Source: Aeromicrobium chenweiae (GTDB lineage Bacteria; Actinomycetota; Actinomycetes; Propionibacteriales; Nocardioidaceae). Taken from it: 64,000 nucleotides of DNA. The stretch lies in assembly GCF_003065605.1 (NCBI RefSeq), contig NZ_CP026952.1, positions 1,426,001-1,490,000 on the forward strand, written 5' to 3'. The position numbers were made by a program, and so were the translations under genes. The notes beneath the pieces were generated by a model. The model worked only from the letters and a program-made list of their open reading frames with translations. It was not told the DNA's origin and did no database searches. Below, in pieces: positions 1-8,013 of this stretch (within the stretch, counting starts at the first letter, position 1; every line of letters starts with the position of its first letter).

Positions 1-288
1 GTGCTGACCCGCTCGCTGTCGCGCTACCGCGAGCTGAGCGCGGACCGCAGCGGGGCGTACATGACCGGACGCCCGTCCAAGCTGTCGTCGGCGCTGGTCA
101 AGATCTCCGGTGAGATGGCCAGGATCCCCAACCGCGACCTGCGCCAGGACCAGGCGATCAGCGCCTTCTTCTTCGCTCCGGCGATCAACCGCCAGTCCGC
201 CGCGGCGCTGTTCTCGACGCACCCGCCCCTGCAGCAGCGCCTGGACCAGCTGGCCCAGGTCAGCGCAGAGCTGTCCGAGCAGGGCTAG
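1..288 (+). CDS. htpX: HtpX family zinc metalloprotease, C-terminal part (5' truncated by window edge)
   Basis: The 95 residues visible are the C-terminal part of an M48-family membrane protease. HtpX degrades misfolded membrane proteins under envelope stress. The visible segment has the family's post-catalytic block SRYRELSADRSGAYMTG, whose Glu would be the third zinc ligand, then SALVKISGEM and the terminal FSTHPPLQQRL motif. The HExxH site and membrane segments lie outside the window, so catalytic competence cannot be judged. The stop codon TAG (286-288) also forms the first half of the -10 of the next gene. Followed by pspAB, the usual actinobacterial partner. Confidence 0.9.
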   Translation: MLTRSLSRYRELSADRSGAYMTGRPSKLSSALVKISGEMARIPNRDLRQDQAISAFFFAPAINRQSAAALFSTHPPLQQRLDQLAQVSAELSEQG

Positions 289-291
289 TCT
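286..291 (+). promoter_or_regulatory. -10 hexamer TAGTCT, leaderless promoter of pspAB
   Basis: TAGTCT followed by a 6-bp spacer and GTG at 298. The htpX stop codon TAG is the first half of the hexamer. Predicted transcription start is the A/G of the start codon itself. Confidence 0.55.
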
Positions 292-297
292 CACCGC

Positions 298-867
298 GTG
301 GGCATCTTCGACTCGATCCTCGGACGCAGCAAGCCGCCGCCGGCAGACCTGGACGTGCTGTTCGCCGTCCCCCAGGCGGTCATCTCCCTGCAGACACAGG
401 GCTTCGCCCCGACCGGATCGGGCTCGGTCTGCTTCCGCGACGTCGAGGGCAACGCTGACGACGTGGTGATGGCCGAGGCCGAGCAGCTCATCTCGTCGAG
501 CCCCGGGTCCACGGTCACCCGTTCGGAGGACCGCTTCGGGTTCCACTGGCTGACCGTCACCCGCGCGGACGCCGACGTCTCGGGCCTGGTGACCGACCTG
601 CACGCGGTCAACTCCTCGCTCGTCGACGCGGGCTTCGGCTCGGCGCTGCTGTGCTCGACGGTCACGTTCACGACCCCCGCCGGCAAGCCGTACGCCCTGG
701 TCTACCTCTACAAGCAGGGCACCTTCTATCCCTTCGCCCCCGAGACCGGCGAGCGCCGGGACAACGCGCTGGAGCTGCAGACGCGTGGCCTGATCGCCGA
801 CGACGTGCCGGTCGAGCAGGACCTGACCAAGTGGCTCGCCATCTGGGGAGCGCCCGGTCTGGGCTGA
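298..867 (+). CDS. pspAB: PspA-associated protein PspAB
   Basis: A 189-residue protein starting MGIFDSILGRSKPPPADLD, which I recognise as the actinobacterial PspAB family normally encoded beside htpX and PspA-type proteins. It probably has an accessory role in the envelope phage-shock response; no enzymatic motif is visible. It is soluble, with no signal peptide or membrane segment. The GTG at 298 is chosen because the protein begins there with the conserved MGxFD(S)ILG block and because a -10 hexamer lies 6 bp upstream. The 9-bp gap to htpX and the family pairing support a functional link. Confidence 0.8.
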   Translation: MGIFDSILGRSKPPPADLDVLFAVPQAVISLQTQGFAPTGSGSVCFRDVEGNADDVVMAEAEQLISSSPGSTVTRSEDRFGFHWLTVTRADADVSGLVTDLHAVNSSLVDAGFGSALLCSTVTFTTPAGKPYALVYLYKQGTFYPFAPETGERRDNALELQTRGLIADDVPVEQDLTKWLAIWGAPGLG

Positions 868-891
868 ATGGGGGCCGCCGGCCCGGGACGA

Positions 892-897
892 TAGATT
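892..897 (+). promoter_or_regulatory. -10 hexamer TAGATT, leaderless promoter
   Basis: TAGATT, 6-bp spacer GGACGC, then GTG at 904; no Shine-Dalgarno sequence precedes the start. Confidence 0.5.
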
Positions 898-903
898 GGA
901 CGC

Positions 904-2172
904 GTGAGCTTCGACGCACTGACCCGTGACCAGATCCAGGCCCTCCTCGACGAGCAGACCGCGGCGTACCGCGCGCTCCAGGACAGCGGGCTGAAGCTCG
1001 ACCTGACGCGAGGCAAGCCCTCGCCGGCCCAGCTCGACCTGTCCAACGAGCTCCTGACGCTGCCCGGCGACGACTACACGGACGCCCAGGGCACCGACAC
1101 GCGCAACTACGGCGGGCTGAACGGCCTGCTCGAGCTGCGGGAGATCTTCGCGCCCATCATGCAGGTGCCGGTCGAGCAGGTCGTCGCGGGCGACAACGCG
1201 AGCCTCGCGATGATGCACGACAACCTCGTCTTCGCGCTCTTCCACGGCGTCCCGGGCTCCGAGCAGCCGTGGGGCGTGGAGGAGTCGGTCAAGTTCGTGT
1301 GCCCCGTGCCCGGCTACGACCGTCACTTCGCCCTGCTCGAGGAGTACGGCATCGAGATGGTCCCGGTCGCGCTCAACGAGGACGGCCCCGACATGGACGC
1401 CGTGCGCGAGGCGGTCAAGGACCCGGCCGTCAAGGGCATGTGGCTCGTCCCGACGTACGGCAACCCGACCGGCGCGGTCGTCAGCGAGGCGGTCGCGGCC
1501 GAGCTCGCGGCGCTGGACACCGCAGCCCCCGACTTCCGCATCTTCTGGGACAACGCGTACGCGGTGCACCACCTCACCGAGGAGCAGACCAAGACCGCCG
1601 ACATCCTCGGCCTCTGCGTCGCCTCCGGCCACCCTGACCGGGCGGTGATCTTCGCCTCGACGTCCAAGATCACCTTCGCCGGCGCGGGCGTGTCGTTCAT
1701 GGGCAGCTCCGCGGACAACATCCGCTGGTACCTCAGCCACCTCGGCAAGCGCACGATCGGCCCGGACAAGGTCAACCAGCTCCGGCACGCCCGCTACCTC
1801 GGCAGCACCGCCGGCGTCCACGCGCTGATGGATCGCCACCGGGAGATCCTGGCGCCGAAGTTCGAGGCCGTCGTCCGGATCCTGCGCGAGCGGCTCGGTG
1901 AGTACGGCGTCGCGTCGTGGACCGAGCCCAAGGGCGGCTACTTCGTGAGCCTCGACGTCGTCGACGGGACGGCCAGCCGCGTGATCGAGCTGACCCGCGA
2001 GGCCGGGGTCGCGATGACGCCGGCCGGCGCCGCGTTCCCGTACGGGGACGACCCCCGCGACCGCAACATCCGCATCGCGCCGTCGTACCCGTCGCCCGAG
2101 GAGCTCACCATCGCGATCGACGTGCTGGCGACGAGCGTGCTGATCGCCGCCGCCGAGCAGGCGCTCGGCTGA
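904..2172 (+). CDS. PLP-dependent aspartate aminotransferase (subgroup Ic type)
   Basis: 422 residues, fold-type I aminotransferase. The N-terminal block LDLTRGKPSPAQLDLS and the overall pattern match the family of the essential mycobacterial aspartate aminotransferase Rv3722c (PF12897 type) rather than classical AspC. The PLP-binding lysine is Lys255 in ASTSKITFAGAGVSF. The upstream WLVPTYGNPTG and DNAYAVHH blocks provide the substrate and pyridine-ring contacts. Likely reaction: transfer between aspartate/oxaloacetate and glutamate/2-oxoglutarate, cytoplasmic. The start at GTG 904 fits a leaderless transcript. Glycerate kinase follows after 3 bp, so the two are probably co-transcribed. Confidence 0.85.
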   Translation: MSFDALTRDQIQALLDEQTAAYRALQDSGLKLDLTRGKPSPAQLDLSNELLTLPGDDYTDAQGTDTRNYGGLNGLLELREIFAPIMQVPVEQVVAGDNASLAMMHDNLVFALFHGVPGSEQPWGVEESVKFVCPVPGYDRHFALLEEYGIEMVPVALNEDGPDMDAVREAVKDPAVKGMWLVPTYGNPTGAVVSEAVAAELAALDTAAPDFRIFWDNAYAVHHLTEEQTKTADILGLCVASGHPDRAVIFASTSKITFAGAGVSFMGSSADNIRWYLSHLGKRTIGPDKVNQLRHARYLGSTAGVHALMDRHREILAPKFEAVVRILRERLGEYGVASWTEPKGGYFVSLDVVDGTASRVIELTREAGVAMTPAGAAFPYGDDPRDRNIRIAPSYPSPEELTIAIDVLATSVLIAAAEQALG

Positions 2173-2175
2173 CCC

Positions 2176-3291
2176 GTGAGGGTGCTCGTGGCGCCGGACG
2201 CGTTCGGCGGCACGTTGTCGGCCCCCGAGGCCGCGCGCGCGATCATCGAGGGCTGGCACCGCCACGCACCTGACGACGTCCTGACGGCGGCCGCGATGTC
2301 CGACGGCGGTCCCGGCTTCGTCGACGTCCTGCAGGCCGCGCTCGGCGGCGAGCTCTCCGTGGTGACCGTGCGTGGACCCCTCGGGGTCGAGGTGCCGGTG
2401 ACGGTGCTGCACGTGGACGGCACGGCGTACGTCGAGAGCGCCCAGGCGTGCGGACTGCACCTCGTCGACCCGCTGGACCCCCTGCACGCGTCCACGTACG
2501 GCGTCGGCCAAGCCGTCGCCGCCGCGATCGACGCGGGAGCCCGGCGGATCGTGATCGGCCTGGGGGGCAGCGCCACCAACGACGGGGGAGCGGGCCTCCT
2601 GGCCGCGCTGGGAGCCACCGCGGACGTCGCCCTGGACGCGGGTCCGGAGGCGCTCACCGGCGTCACGGACGTCGACGTCACGGCGGCGCGGCGGCGTGTC
2701 CACGGCGTCGAGCTGGTCATTGCCTCGGACGTCGACCTCGCCCTGCTCGGCATGTTCGGCGCCACCAAGACCTTCGGGCCGCAGAAGGGGCTGACCGAGG
2801 AGCAGATCCTGCTCGTGGACGGCATCCTCGACCGGTTCGTCGAGGCGGCGTGCGGGTCCAGCCCGGCCGAGCGACGGGTCGCGGACGCGAAGGGCGCCGG
2901 CGCCGCCGGTGGCCTCGGCTTCGCCCTGCTCCTGCTGGGCGGCACGGTCGTGTCCGGCATCGACCTGGTCGCGGACGCGGTCGGGCTGATCCGTCAGGCC
3001 GGAGCCCACGACCTGGTCGTGACGGGGGAGGGGACGTACGACTTCTCGTCGCGCGCGGGCAAGGTCGTGTTCGGTGTCGCCTCGGTCGCCCGGGAGGCCG
3101 CGCGGCCGTGCATCGTCCTCGCGGGTCAGGTGCAGGTGGGATCACGGGAGATGCGGGCCATGGGCGTCGAGTCGGCGTACTCGGTGGCCGACCGGGTGGG
3201 GGTCGAGGCATCCATGACCAGCCCGTACGCGCACCTGGCCGACTTGGCGACGCGCGTCGCGCGGACATGGTCGCCCCGCTCTCAGGCCTGA
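2176..3291 (+). CDS. Glycerate kinase (GckA/GlxK, class I)
   Basis: 371 residues of the glycerate kinase type-1 family (PF02595), which phosphorylates D-glycerate and feeds it into glycolysis or serine metabolism. Recognisable blocks are VLVAPDAFGGTLSAPEAA at the N-terminus, SDGGPGFVDVL, GLGGSATNDGGAG (glycine-rich loop), a FGATKTFGPQKG segment and the late LVVTGEGTYDFSS block. GTG 2176 lies 3 bp after the aminotransferase stop. In M. tuberculosis the same family (Rv2205c) sits beside the HesB-like gene, as here. Length and motifs look intact. Confidence 0.88.
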   Translation: MRVLVAPDAFGGTLSAPEAARAIIEGWHRHAPDDVLTAAAMSDGGPGFVDVLQAALGGELSVVTVRGPLGVEVPVTVLHVDGTAYVESAQACGLHLVDPLDPLHASTYGVGQAVAAAIDAGARRIVIGLGGSATNDGGAGLLAALGATADVALDAGPEALTGVTDVDVTAARRRVHGVELVIASDVDLALLGMFGATKTFGPQKGLTEEQILLVDGILDRFVEAACGSSPAERRVADAKGAGAAGGLGFALLLLGGTVVSGIDLVADAVGLIRQAGAHDLVVTGEGTYDFSSRAGKVVFGVASVAREAARPCIVLAGQVQVGSREMRAMGVESAYSVADRVGVEASMTSPYAHLADLATRVARTWSPRSQA

Positions 3292-3296
3292 CGGCG

Positions 3297-3302
3297 TACG
3301 AT
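3297..3302 (+). promoter_or_regulatory. -10 hexamer TACGAT upstream of the Fe-S carrier gene
   Basis: TACGAT in the spacer after glycerate kinase. A start about 7 bp downstream would give a leader of about 65 nt ending in the GGGGAG ribosome-binding site before ATG 3374. No clear -35 is visible. Confidence 0.4.
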
Positions 3303-3373
3303 GGAATGGAATCGCCGCCGAGCAGGTTGTCCACGGTGACGAGTCCACCAGACCAGAACCATGGGGAGTACGC

Positions 3374-3736
3374 ATGACTGTCGAGACCGACCAGACCGCC
3401 GTCGAGACCGCGACCGGTGTGAGCCTGACCGAAGGCGCGGCGTCCAAGGTCGCCAGCCTGCTCGCCCAAGAGGGTCGTGACGACCTCGCCCTGCGCATCG
3501 CCGTGCAGCCCGGCGGCTGCTCGGGACTGCGCTACCAGCTGTTCTTCGACGAGCGCTCGCTCGACGGCGACCAGACGTTCGGCTTCGGCGGCGTCAACGT
3601 CGTCGTCGACCGGATGAGCCTGCCGTACCTCGGTGGCGCGACGATCGACTTCGTCGACACCATCGAGAAGCAGGGCTTCACGATCGACAACCCCGCCGCC
3701 ACCGGCTCGTGCGCGTGCGGCGACTCGTTCCACTGA
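3374..3736 (+). CDS. erpA: A-type iron-sulfur carrier (ErpA/HesB/IscA family)
   Basis: 120 residues with the complete A-type carrier signature: Cys49 in QPGGCSGLRY and the C-terminal Cys113 and Cys115 in GSCACGDSFH. These three cysteines hold a transient 2Fe-2S or 4Fe-4S cluster for delivery to apo-enzymes. ATG 3374 is preceded by GGGGAG at a good distance. The gene lies just upstream of respiratory genes, and the Rieske centre encoded nearby is a plausible client (inference). Whether it is the ErpA or the IscA paralogue cannot be decided from sequence alone; erpA is the usual actinobacterial annotation. Confidence 0.87.
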   Translation: MTVETDQTAVETATGVSLTEGAASKVASLLAQEGRDDLALRIAVQPGGCSGLRYQLFFDERSLDGDQTFGFGGVNVVVDRMSLPYLGGATIDFVDTIEKQGFTIDNPAATGSCACGDSFH

Positions 3737-3769
3737 TCGACACCCGGGCCTGACCCGGAGCTCCAGACG

Positions 3770-3797
3770 ACGCCCTCCTGCAGATGCAGGAGGGCGT
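3770..3797. terminator. GC-rich hairpin after erpA
   Basis: Perfect inverted repeat CGCCCTCCTG(CA)/(TG)CAGGAGGGCG, 3771-3782 with 3785-3796, giving a 10-11-bp stem and a tiny loop. No long T-tract follows. It sits between the erpA stop and the adoK -10, so it probably isolates the two transcripts. Confidence 0.6.
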
Positions 3798-3801
3798 TGA
3801 C

Positions 3802-3807
3802 TATTGT
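3802..3807 (+). promoter_or_regulatory. -10 hexamer TATTGT, leaderless promoter of adoK
   Basis: TATTGT, 6-bp spacer GTGGGG, then GTG at 3814. A TTGA trace lies directly upstream of the hexamer and overlaps the end of the hairpin. Confidence 0.5.
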
Positions 3808-3813
3808 GTGGGG

Positions 3814-4788
3814 GTGCACCTCGCCATCACCGGATCGATCGCCACCGACCACCTCATGACCTTCCCCGGCAAGTTCGCCGACTCGCTCGTGCCGGACCAG
3901 CTGGACAAGATCTCGCTCTCGTTCCTCGTCGATGACCTCGACGTCCGCCGCGGCGGGTGCGCCGCGAACATCTCGTTCGCGCTCGCCCAGCTCGGTCACC
4001 GCTCGCTGCTCGTCGGCGCCGTCGGTCGCGACTTCGACATCGAGTACCGCGGCTGGCTCGAGGAGGCCGGCGTCGACACGTCCGGCGTCCACGTGTCCGA
4101 GACGCGTCACACCGCCCGCTTCGTCTGCACGACCGACGCCGACCACGCCCAGTTCGCCGCCTTCTACGCCGGCGCGATGTCCGAGGCGCGCGACATCGAC
4201 CTGTTCTCGCTCGGCAGCGACTTCGACCTCGTCCTGGTGGGCCCGGACGACCCCGACGGCATGCTGCGCCACACGCGCGCGTGCCGCGAGAGGGGCGTCC
4301 CGTTCGCCGCCGACGTGTCACAGCAGCTCGCGTGGGCCGACGGGGACGTGATCCGCGATCTCATCGACGGCGCCGCGTACCTGTTCAGCAACGACTACGA
4401 GGCCGCTCTCATCGAGCAGAAGACCGGCTGGTCCACCGAGGAGGTCCGCGCCCACATCGGCACGCAGATCATCACGCGCGGCAAGCACGGCGCCTCGGTG
4501 TTCCCCCAGGGCGGGGACGTCATCGAGGTCGGCGCGATCGAGGGCGTCGTCGCGGTCGACCCGACCGGCGTCGGCGACAGCTTCCGCGCCGGTTTCCTGG
4601 CCGGCGTCGCCGCCGGGCTCGACTTCGAGCGCTCGGCCCAGATCGGCTGCACGATCGCCGCGAGCGTTGTGGAGACCAAGGGCACGCAGGAGTACGTCCT
4701 GGAGCGCGAGGGCTTCCTCAAGCGCATCGGCACCGCGTACGGCGAGATCGCCCGCGCCGACATCGACGCAGCACTCTCACTGGCATGA
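3814..4788 (+). CDS. adoK: PfkB-family carbohydrate/adenosine kinase
   Basis: 324 residues, ribokinase-like fold, the same length and neighbourhood as the M. tuberculosis adenosine kinase Rv2202c. The N-terminal HLAITGSIATDHLMTFPGKF block, RRGGCAANISFALAQLG (substrate glycines) and the C-terminal VDPTGVGDSFRAGFLAG (anion hole and catalytic Asp in GVGDSFRAG) are all present. Likely reaction: ATP-dependent phosphorylation of adenosine or a related ribosyl sugar; sequence cannot fix the substrate. An upstream in-frame ATG at 3784 lies inside the terminator hairpin and is rejected; GTG 3814 gives the family length and a leaderless start. Confidence 0.82.
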   Translation: MHLAITGSIATDHLMTFPGKFADSLVPDQLDKISLSFLVDDLDVRRGGCAANISFALAQLGHRSLLVGAVGRDFDIEYRGWLEEAGVDTSGVHVSETRHTARFVCTTDADHAQFAAFYAGAMSEARDIDLFSLGSDFDLVLVGPDDPDGMLRHTRACRERGVPFAADVSQQLAWADGDVIRDLIDGAAYLFSNDYEAALIEQKTGWSTEEVRAHIGTQIITRGKHGASVFPQGGDVIEVGAIEGVVAVDPTGVGDSFRAGFLAGVAAGLDFERSAQIGCTIAASVVETKGTQEYVLEREGFLKRIGTAYGEIARADIDAALSLA

Positions 4789-4854
4789 CTGCACAAGACA
4801 GCAGGTCACCGCAACGCAGGCATACCTCACCGAGGCGGCACCGGGCCGCTGGGT

Positions 4855-4860
4855 TAGAGT
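4855..4860 (+). promoter_or_regulatory. -10 hexamer TAGAGT upstream of ctaC
   Basis: GTTAGAGT before a leader of roughly 40 nt that carries the AAAGG ribosome-binding site at 4894-4898. Likely promoter of the ctaC-ctaD-ctaF operon. Confidence 0.45.
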
Positions 4861-4904
4861 TCTTGGAGTCATCAAGTGACAGTCATGGTTCAGAAAGGCG
4901 CCTC

Positions 4905-5786
4905 GTGGGTCGGATGAAGTGGGCGGTTCTCGTTGTGGCCGCCGTCGTAATGAGCGGCTGCTCCCCGGACAGCAACTCAGATCTCAAGCGCCTGGCGCTC
5001 CCGAAGGGCAGCTCTGACCGCACGGACGACATCTGGGAGCTGTGGCTCGGCGCCTGGATCGCCGTCCTCGTGATCTTCCTGGTCGTCTTCGGTCTGATCA
5101 TGTACTCCGCGGCCCGCTACCGCCGTCGTCACGACGACGAGATCCCGCCGCAGATCCGGTACAACCTGCCGATCGAGGCGCTGTACACGTTCGCGCCGGT
5201 CATCATCGTCGCGGTGTTCTTCTTCCACACCGTCACCTCGCAGAACCGGGTGCTCGAGCGGGTCGACAACCCCGATCACACGATCGAGGTCGTCGGCAGC
5301 AAGTGGCAGTGGGCGTTCAACTACATGGACGAGCAGGCCGCGGGCAACGAGAACGTCTTCGACTACGGCACGCCGCAGGACCCGGCCGAGCTCTACCTCC
5401 CGGTCGACGAGTCCGTCCGCTTCGTGCTCAAGTCGCCCGACGTCGTGCACTCCTTCTGGGTGCCGGAGTTCTACTTCAAGATGGACGTCGTCCCGGGCAA
5501 GATCAACAGCTTCGACCTCTCGCCGACTCGCGAGGGCACCTTCACCGGTCGCTGCGCGGAGCTCTGCGGTCTGTACCACTCGCGCATGATCTTCAAGGTG
5601 CACGTGGTCTCGCGGGACAAGTACGACCAGCGCATGGCTGAGCTGAAGGCTGACGGACAGGTCGGGGCCCCCGCGGGCTCCAAGGAGGCCAACGAGATCG
5701 CCGGTGTCGAGGGCGAGGACAAGACGGGCCGCGTCGACAAGGTTCAGAGCGGCGCAGGCGACTACAAGGACGGAGCTGGCGACTGA
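4905..5786 (+). CDS. ctaC: Cytochrome c oxidase (aa3) subunit II, lipoprotein
   Basis: About 293 residues. The N-terminus [19 protein letters not shown] is a lipoprotein signal with a lipobox ending in GC. Two membrane helices follow (about residues 45-70 and 90-110) before the extracytoplasmic cupredoxin domain. The CuA ligands are visible as Cys217, Glu219, Cys221, His225 and Met228 in [14 protein letters not shown], with the earlier histidine in VVHSFW. It takes electrons from the bcc complex and passes them to subunit I. GTG 4905 is chosen because AAAGG lies 6 bp upstream; ATG 4914 is an alternative. The stop overlaps the ctaD start by one base (TGATG). Confidence 0.93.
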   Translation: MGRMKWAVLVVAAVVMSGCSPDSNSDLKRLALPKGSSDRTDDIWELWLGAWIAVLVIFLVVFGLIMYSAARYRRRHDDEIPPQIRYNLPIEALYTFAPVIIVAVFFFHTVTSQNRVLERVDNPDHTIEVVGSKWQWAFNYMDEQAAGNENVFDYGTPQDPAELYLPVDESVRFVLKSPDVVHSFWVPEFYFKMDVVPGKINSFDLSPTREGTFTGRCAELCGLYHSRMIFKVHVVSRDKYDQRMAELKADGQVGAPAGSKEANEIAGVEGEDKTGRVDKVQSGAGDYKDGAGD

Positions 5787-7558
5787 TGGCCACCGCAACA
5801 TTCGACGATGCGTCGACAAGGTTGAGGGCAGGGGTGCGTGAGCGCACCCTCGGCCAGAAGATCGTGACGGTGCTGACGACGACCGATCACAAGGTCATCG
5901 GCAACATGTACCTGATCACGTCGTTCGCCTTCTTCATCATCGGCGGCATCCTGGCGCTGCTGATCCGCGCCGAGCTCGCCCAGCCGGGCACGCAGCTCGT
6001 CGACGACGAGACGTACAACCAGCTGTTCACGATGCACGGCACGATCATGCTGCTGATGTTCGCGACACCGCTGTTCTTCGGCTTCGGCAACGCGATCATG
6101 CCCCTGCAGATCGGCGCGCCCGACGTGGCGTTCCCGCGCCTCAACATGTTCAGCTACTGGCTGTACCTGTTCGGCAGCACGATCGTCGTCTCGGGCTTCT
6201 TCGTCCCCGGCGGCGCGGCGAGCTTCGGCTGGTTCGCGTACGCCCCACTGAGTGATGCGGTCAACTCACCAGGGGTCGGCGGTGACCTCTGGGTCATGGG
6301 CCTGTGGATGTCGGGCCTCGGCACGATCCTCGGTGGTGTCAACTTCATCACCACGATCTTCACGATGCGTGCACCCGGAATGACGATGTTCCGCATGCCG
6401 ATCTTCGTGTGGAACACGCTGGTCACCAGCATGCTCGTCCTGATCGCGTTCCCGATCTTCGCCGCGGCGCTCCTCGCGCTCGAGGCCGACCGTCGCCTCG
6501 GTGCGCACGTGTTCGACCCGGCCAACGGTGGACCGATCCTGTGGCAGCACCTGTTCTGGTTCTTCGGTCACCCCGAGGTCTACATCATCGCGCTGCCGTT
6601 CTTCGGCATCGTGACCGAGATCCTGCCCGTGTTCGCCCGCAAGCCGATCTTCGGCTACGTCGGACTGGTCGGCGCGACGCTGATGATCGCGGCCCTCTCG
6701 GTCGCCGTCTGGGCGCACCACATGTTCGTGACCGGATCAGTCGACCTCGCGTTCTTCTCCTTCATGACGTTCCTCATCGCGGTGCCAACCGGAGTGAAGT
6801 TCTTCAACTGGATCGGCACGCTATGGGGCGGATCTCTGTCCTTCGACACCCCGCTGATCTTCTCGCTGGGCTTCCTCACGACGTTCCTCTTCGGCGGTCT
6901 GACCGGCGTCATCCTGGCGTCGCCGACCCTGGACTTCCAGCTGTCCGACAGCTACTTCGTGGTCGCCCACTTCCACTACGTGGTGTTCGGCACCGTCGTG
7001 TTCGCGATGTTCGCCGGGTTCTACTACTGGTGGCCCAAGTTCACCGGGCGCATGCTCGACGAGAAACTGGGCAAGATCCACTTCTGGCTGCTGTTCATCG
7101 GCTTCCACCTGACGTTCCTGGTGCAGCACTGGCTCGGCGTCGAGGGCTTCCCCCGCCGCTACGCCGACTACGCAGCAGGCGACGGCTTCACGACGCTCAA
7201 CGAGATCTCCTCGATCGGTGCGTTCCTGCTCGGTGCGTCGACCCTGCCGTTCTTCTTCAACGTGTGGAAGTCGCGCAAGTCGCCGCTCGTGGGTCTGGAC
7301 GACCCGTGGGGCTGGGGCCGCTCGCTGGAGTGGGCCACGTCCTCCCCGCCGCCGCGTCACAACTTCACCTCCCTGCCGCGCATCCGTTCCGAGAGCCCTG
7401 CCTTCGACCTGCACCACCCCGAGGTCGCGGCGCTGGAGCTCGAGGACAACCCGGGGGAGACCTCGGTGTTCGCGGACGCACCCGATGTCAGCGGCAAGAG
7501 CGGACAGGCAGACGATCGCCGTACCGGCGACTCGCACGACGAAGAGGGCGGTCACTGA
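5786..7558 (+). CDS. ctaD: Cytochrome c oxidase (aa3) subunit I
   Basis: 590 residues, about twelve transmembrane helices, heme-copper oxidase catalytic subunit reducing O2 and pumping protons. Visible landmarks: [11 protein letters not shown] (heme a ligand His), [23 protein letters not shown] with the cross-linked His-Tyr pair (HPEVY, CuB site), WAHHMFVTG (CuB histidines) and [19 protein letters not shown] (heme a3/heme a histidines). The C-terminal 60 residues are hydrophilic, as in other actinobacteria. Unlike in M. tuberculosis, where ctaD is elsewhere, it sits directly between ctaC and ctaF here. Confidence 0.96.
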   Translation: MATATFDDASTRLRAGVRERTLGQKIVTVLTTTDHKVIGNMYLITSFAFFIIGGILALLIRAELAQPGTQLVDDETYNQLFTMHGTIMLLMFATPLFFGFGNAIMPLQIGAPDVAFPRLNMFSYWLYLFGSTIVVSGFFVPGGAASFGWFAYAPLSDAVNSPGVGGDLWVMGLWMSGLGTILGGVNFITTIFTMRAPGMTMFRMPIFVWNTLVTSMLVLIAFPIFAAALLALEADRRLGAHVFDPANGGPILWQHLFWFFGHPEVYIIALPFFGIVTEILPVFARKPIFGYVGLVGATLMIAALSVAVWAHHMFVTGSVDLAFFSFMTFLIAVPTGVKFFNWIGTLWGGSLSFDTPLIFSLGFLTTFLFGGLTGVILASPTLDFQLSDSYFVVAHFHYVVFGTVVFAMFAGFYYWWPKFTGRMLDEKLGKIHFWLLFIGFHLTFLVQHWLGVEGFPRRYADYAAGDGFTTLNEISSIGAFLLGASTLPFFFNVWKSRKSPLVGLDDPWGWGRSLEWATSSPPPRHNFTSLPRIRSESPAFDLHHPEVAALELEDNPGETSVFADAPDVSGKSGQADDRRTGDSHDEEGGH

Positions 7559-7561
7559 TCC

Positions 7562-7957
7562 ATGAAGTCCGAGACTTGGACCATTGTCGCGGTCGGGATC
7601 TTCTTCGCGCTGATCTCGCCGGTCTACTGGGTGCTGTCCAAGGACCCGACCGGCACGACCGCTCTGGTCATGACGACCCTGCTGTGCGTCCTGCTGGGGT
7701 TCTACCTCGCGGTCGTCGCGCGGCAGATCCCCGATCGTCCCGAGGACCGCAGCGACGGCGAGATCGCCGACGGCGCCGGTGAGCAGGGCTTCTTCCCGCC
7801 CTACAGCTGGTGGCCGCTGTTCTGCGCGTCCGCTCTCGCGGTGGTCGTGCTGGGCGTCGTCATCGGCTGGTGGCTGTTCATCATCGGTGCGGTGATCCTC
7901 GCGGTCAACGTGTGCGGCTGGGTGTTCGAGTACTACCGCGGCATCCACGCGCACTGA
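7562..7957 (+). CDS. ctaF: Cytochrome c oxidase subunit IV (actinobacterial CtaF)
   Basis: 131 residues with four predicted membrane helices: two near the N-terminus (WTIVAVGIFFALISPVYW; TALVMTTLLCVLLGFYLAVV) and two near the C-terminus, split by an acidic loop (DRPEDRSDGEIADGAGEQGF). This is the small actinobacteria-specific subunit of the aa3 oxidase in the bcc-aa3 supercomplex. The start is 4 bp after the ctaD stop, so it is the third gene of the operon. No catalytic residues are expected. Confidence 0.9.
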   Translation: MKSETWTIVAVGIFFALISPVYWVLSKDPTGTTALVMTTLLCVLLGFYLAVVARQIPDRPEDRSDGEIADGAGEQGFFPPYSWWPLFCASALAVVVLGVVIGWWLFIIGAVILAVNVCGWVFEYYRGIHAH

Positions 7958-8001
7958 GGTCGTCCTCAGCGCTGGCGGGCACAAGGCTTCGCAGCACCCC
8001 G

Positions 8002-8007
8002 TAAACT
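8002..8007 (+). promoter_or_regulatory. -10 hexamer TAAACT, leaderless promoter of the L,D-transpeptidase
   Basis: TAAACT, 6-bp spacer GTCCTG, then GTG at 8014. Confidence 0.5.
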
Positions 8008-8013
8008 GTCCTG

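Noticed and set aside
3784-3813. Upstream ATG start for adoK
   Set aside because: It lies inside the terminator hairpin and before the -10; GTG 3814 gives the family length.
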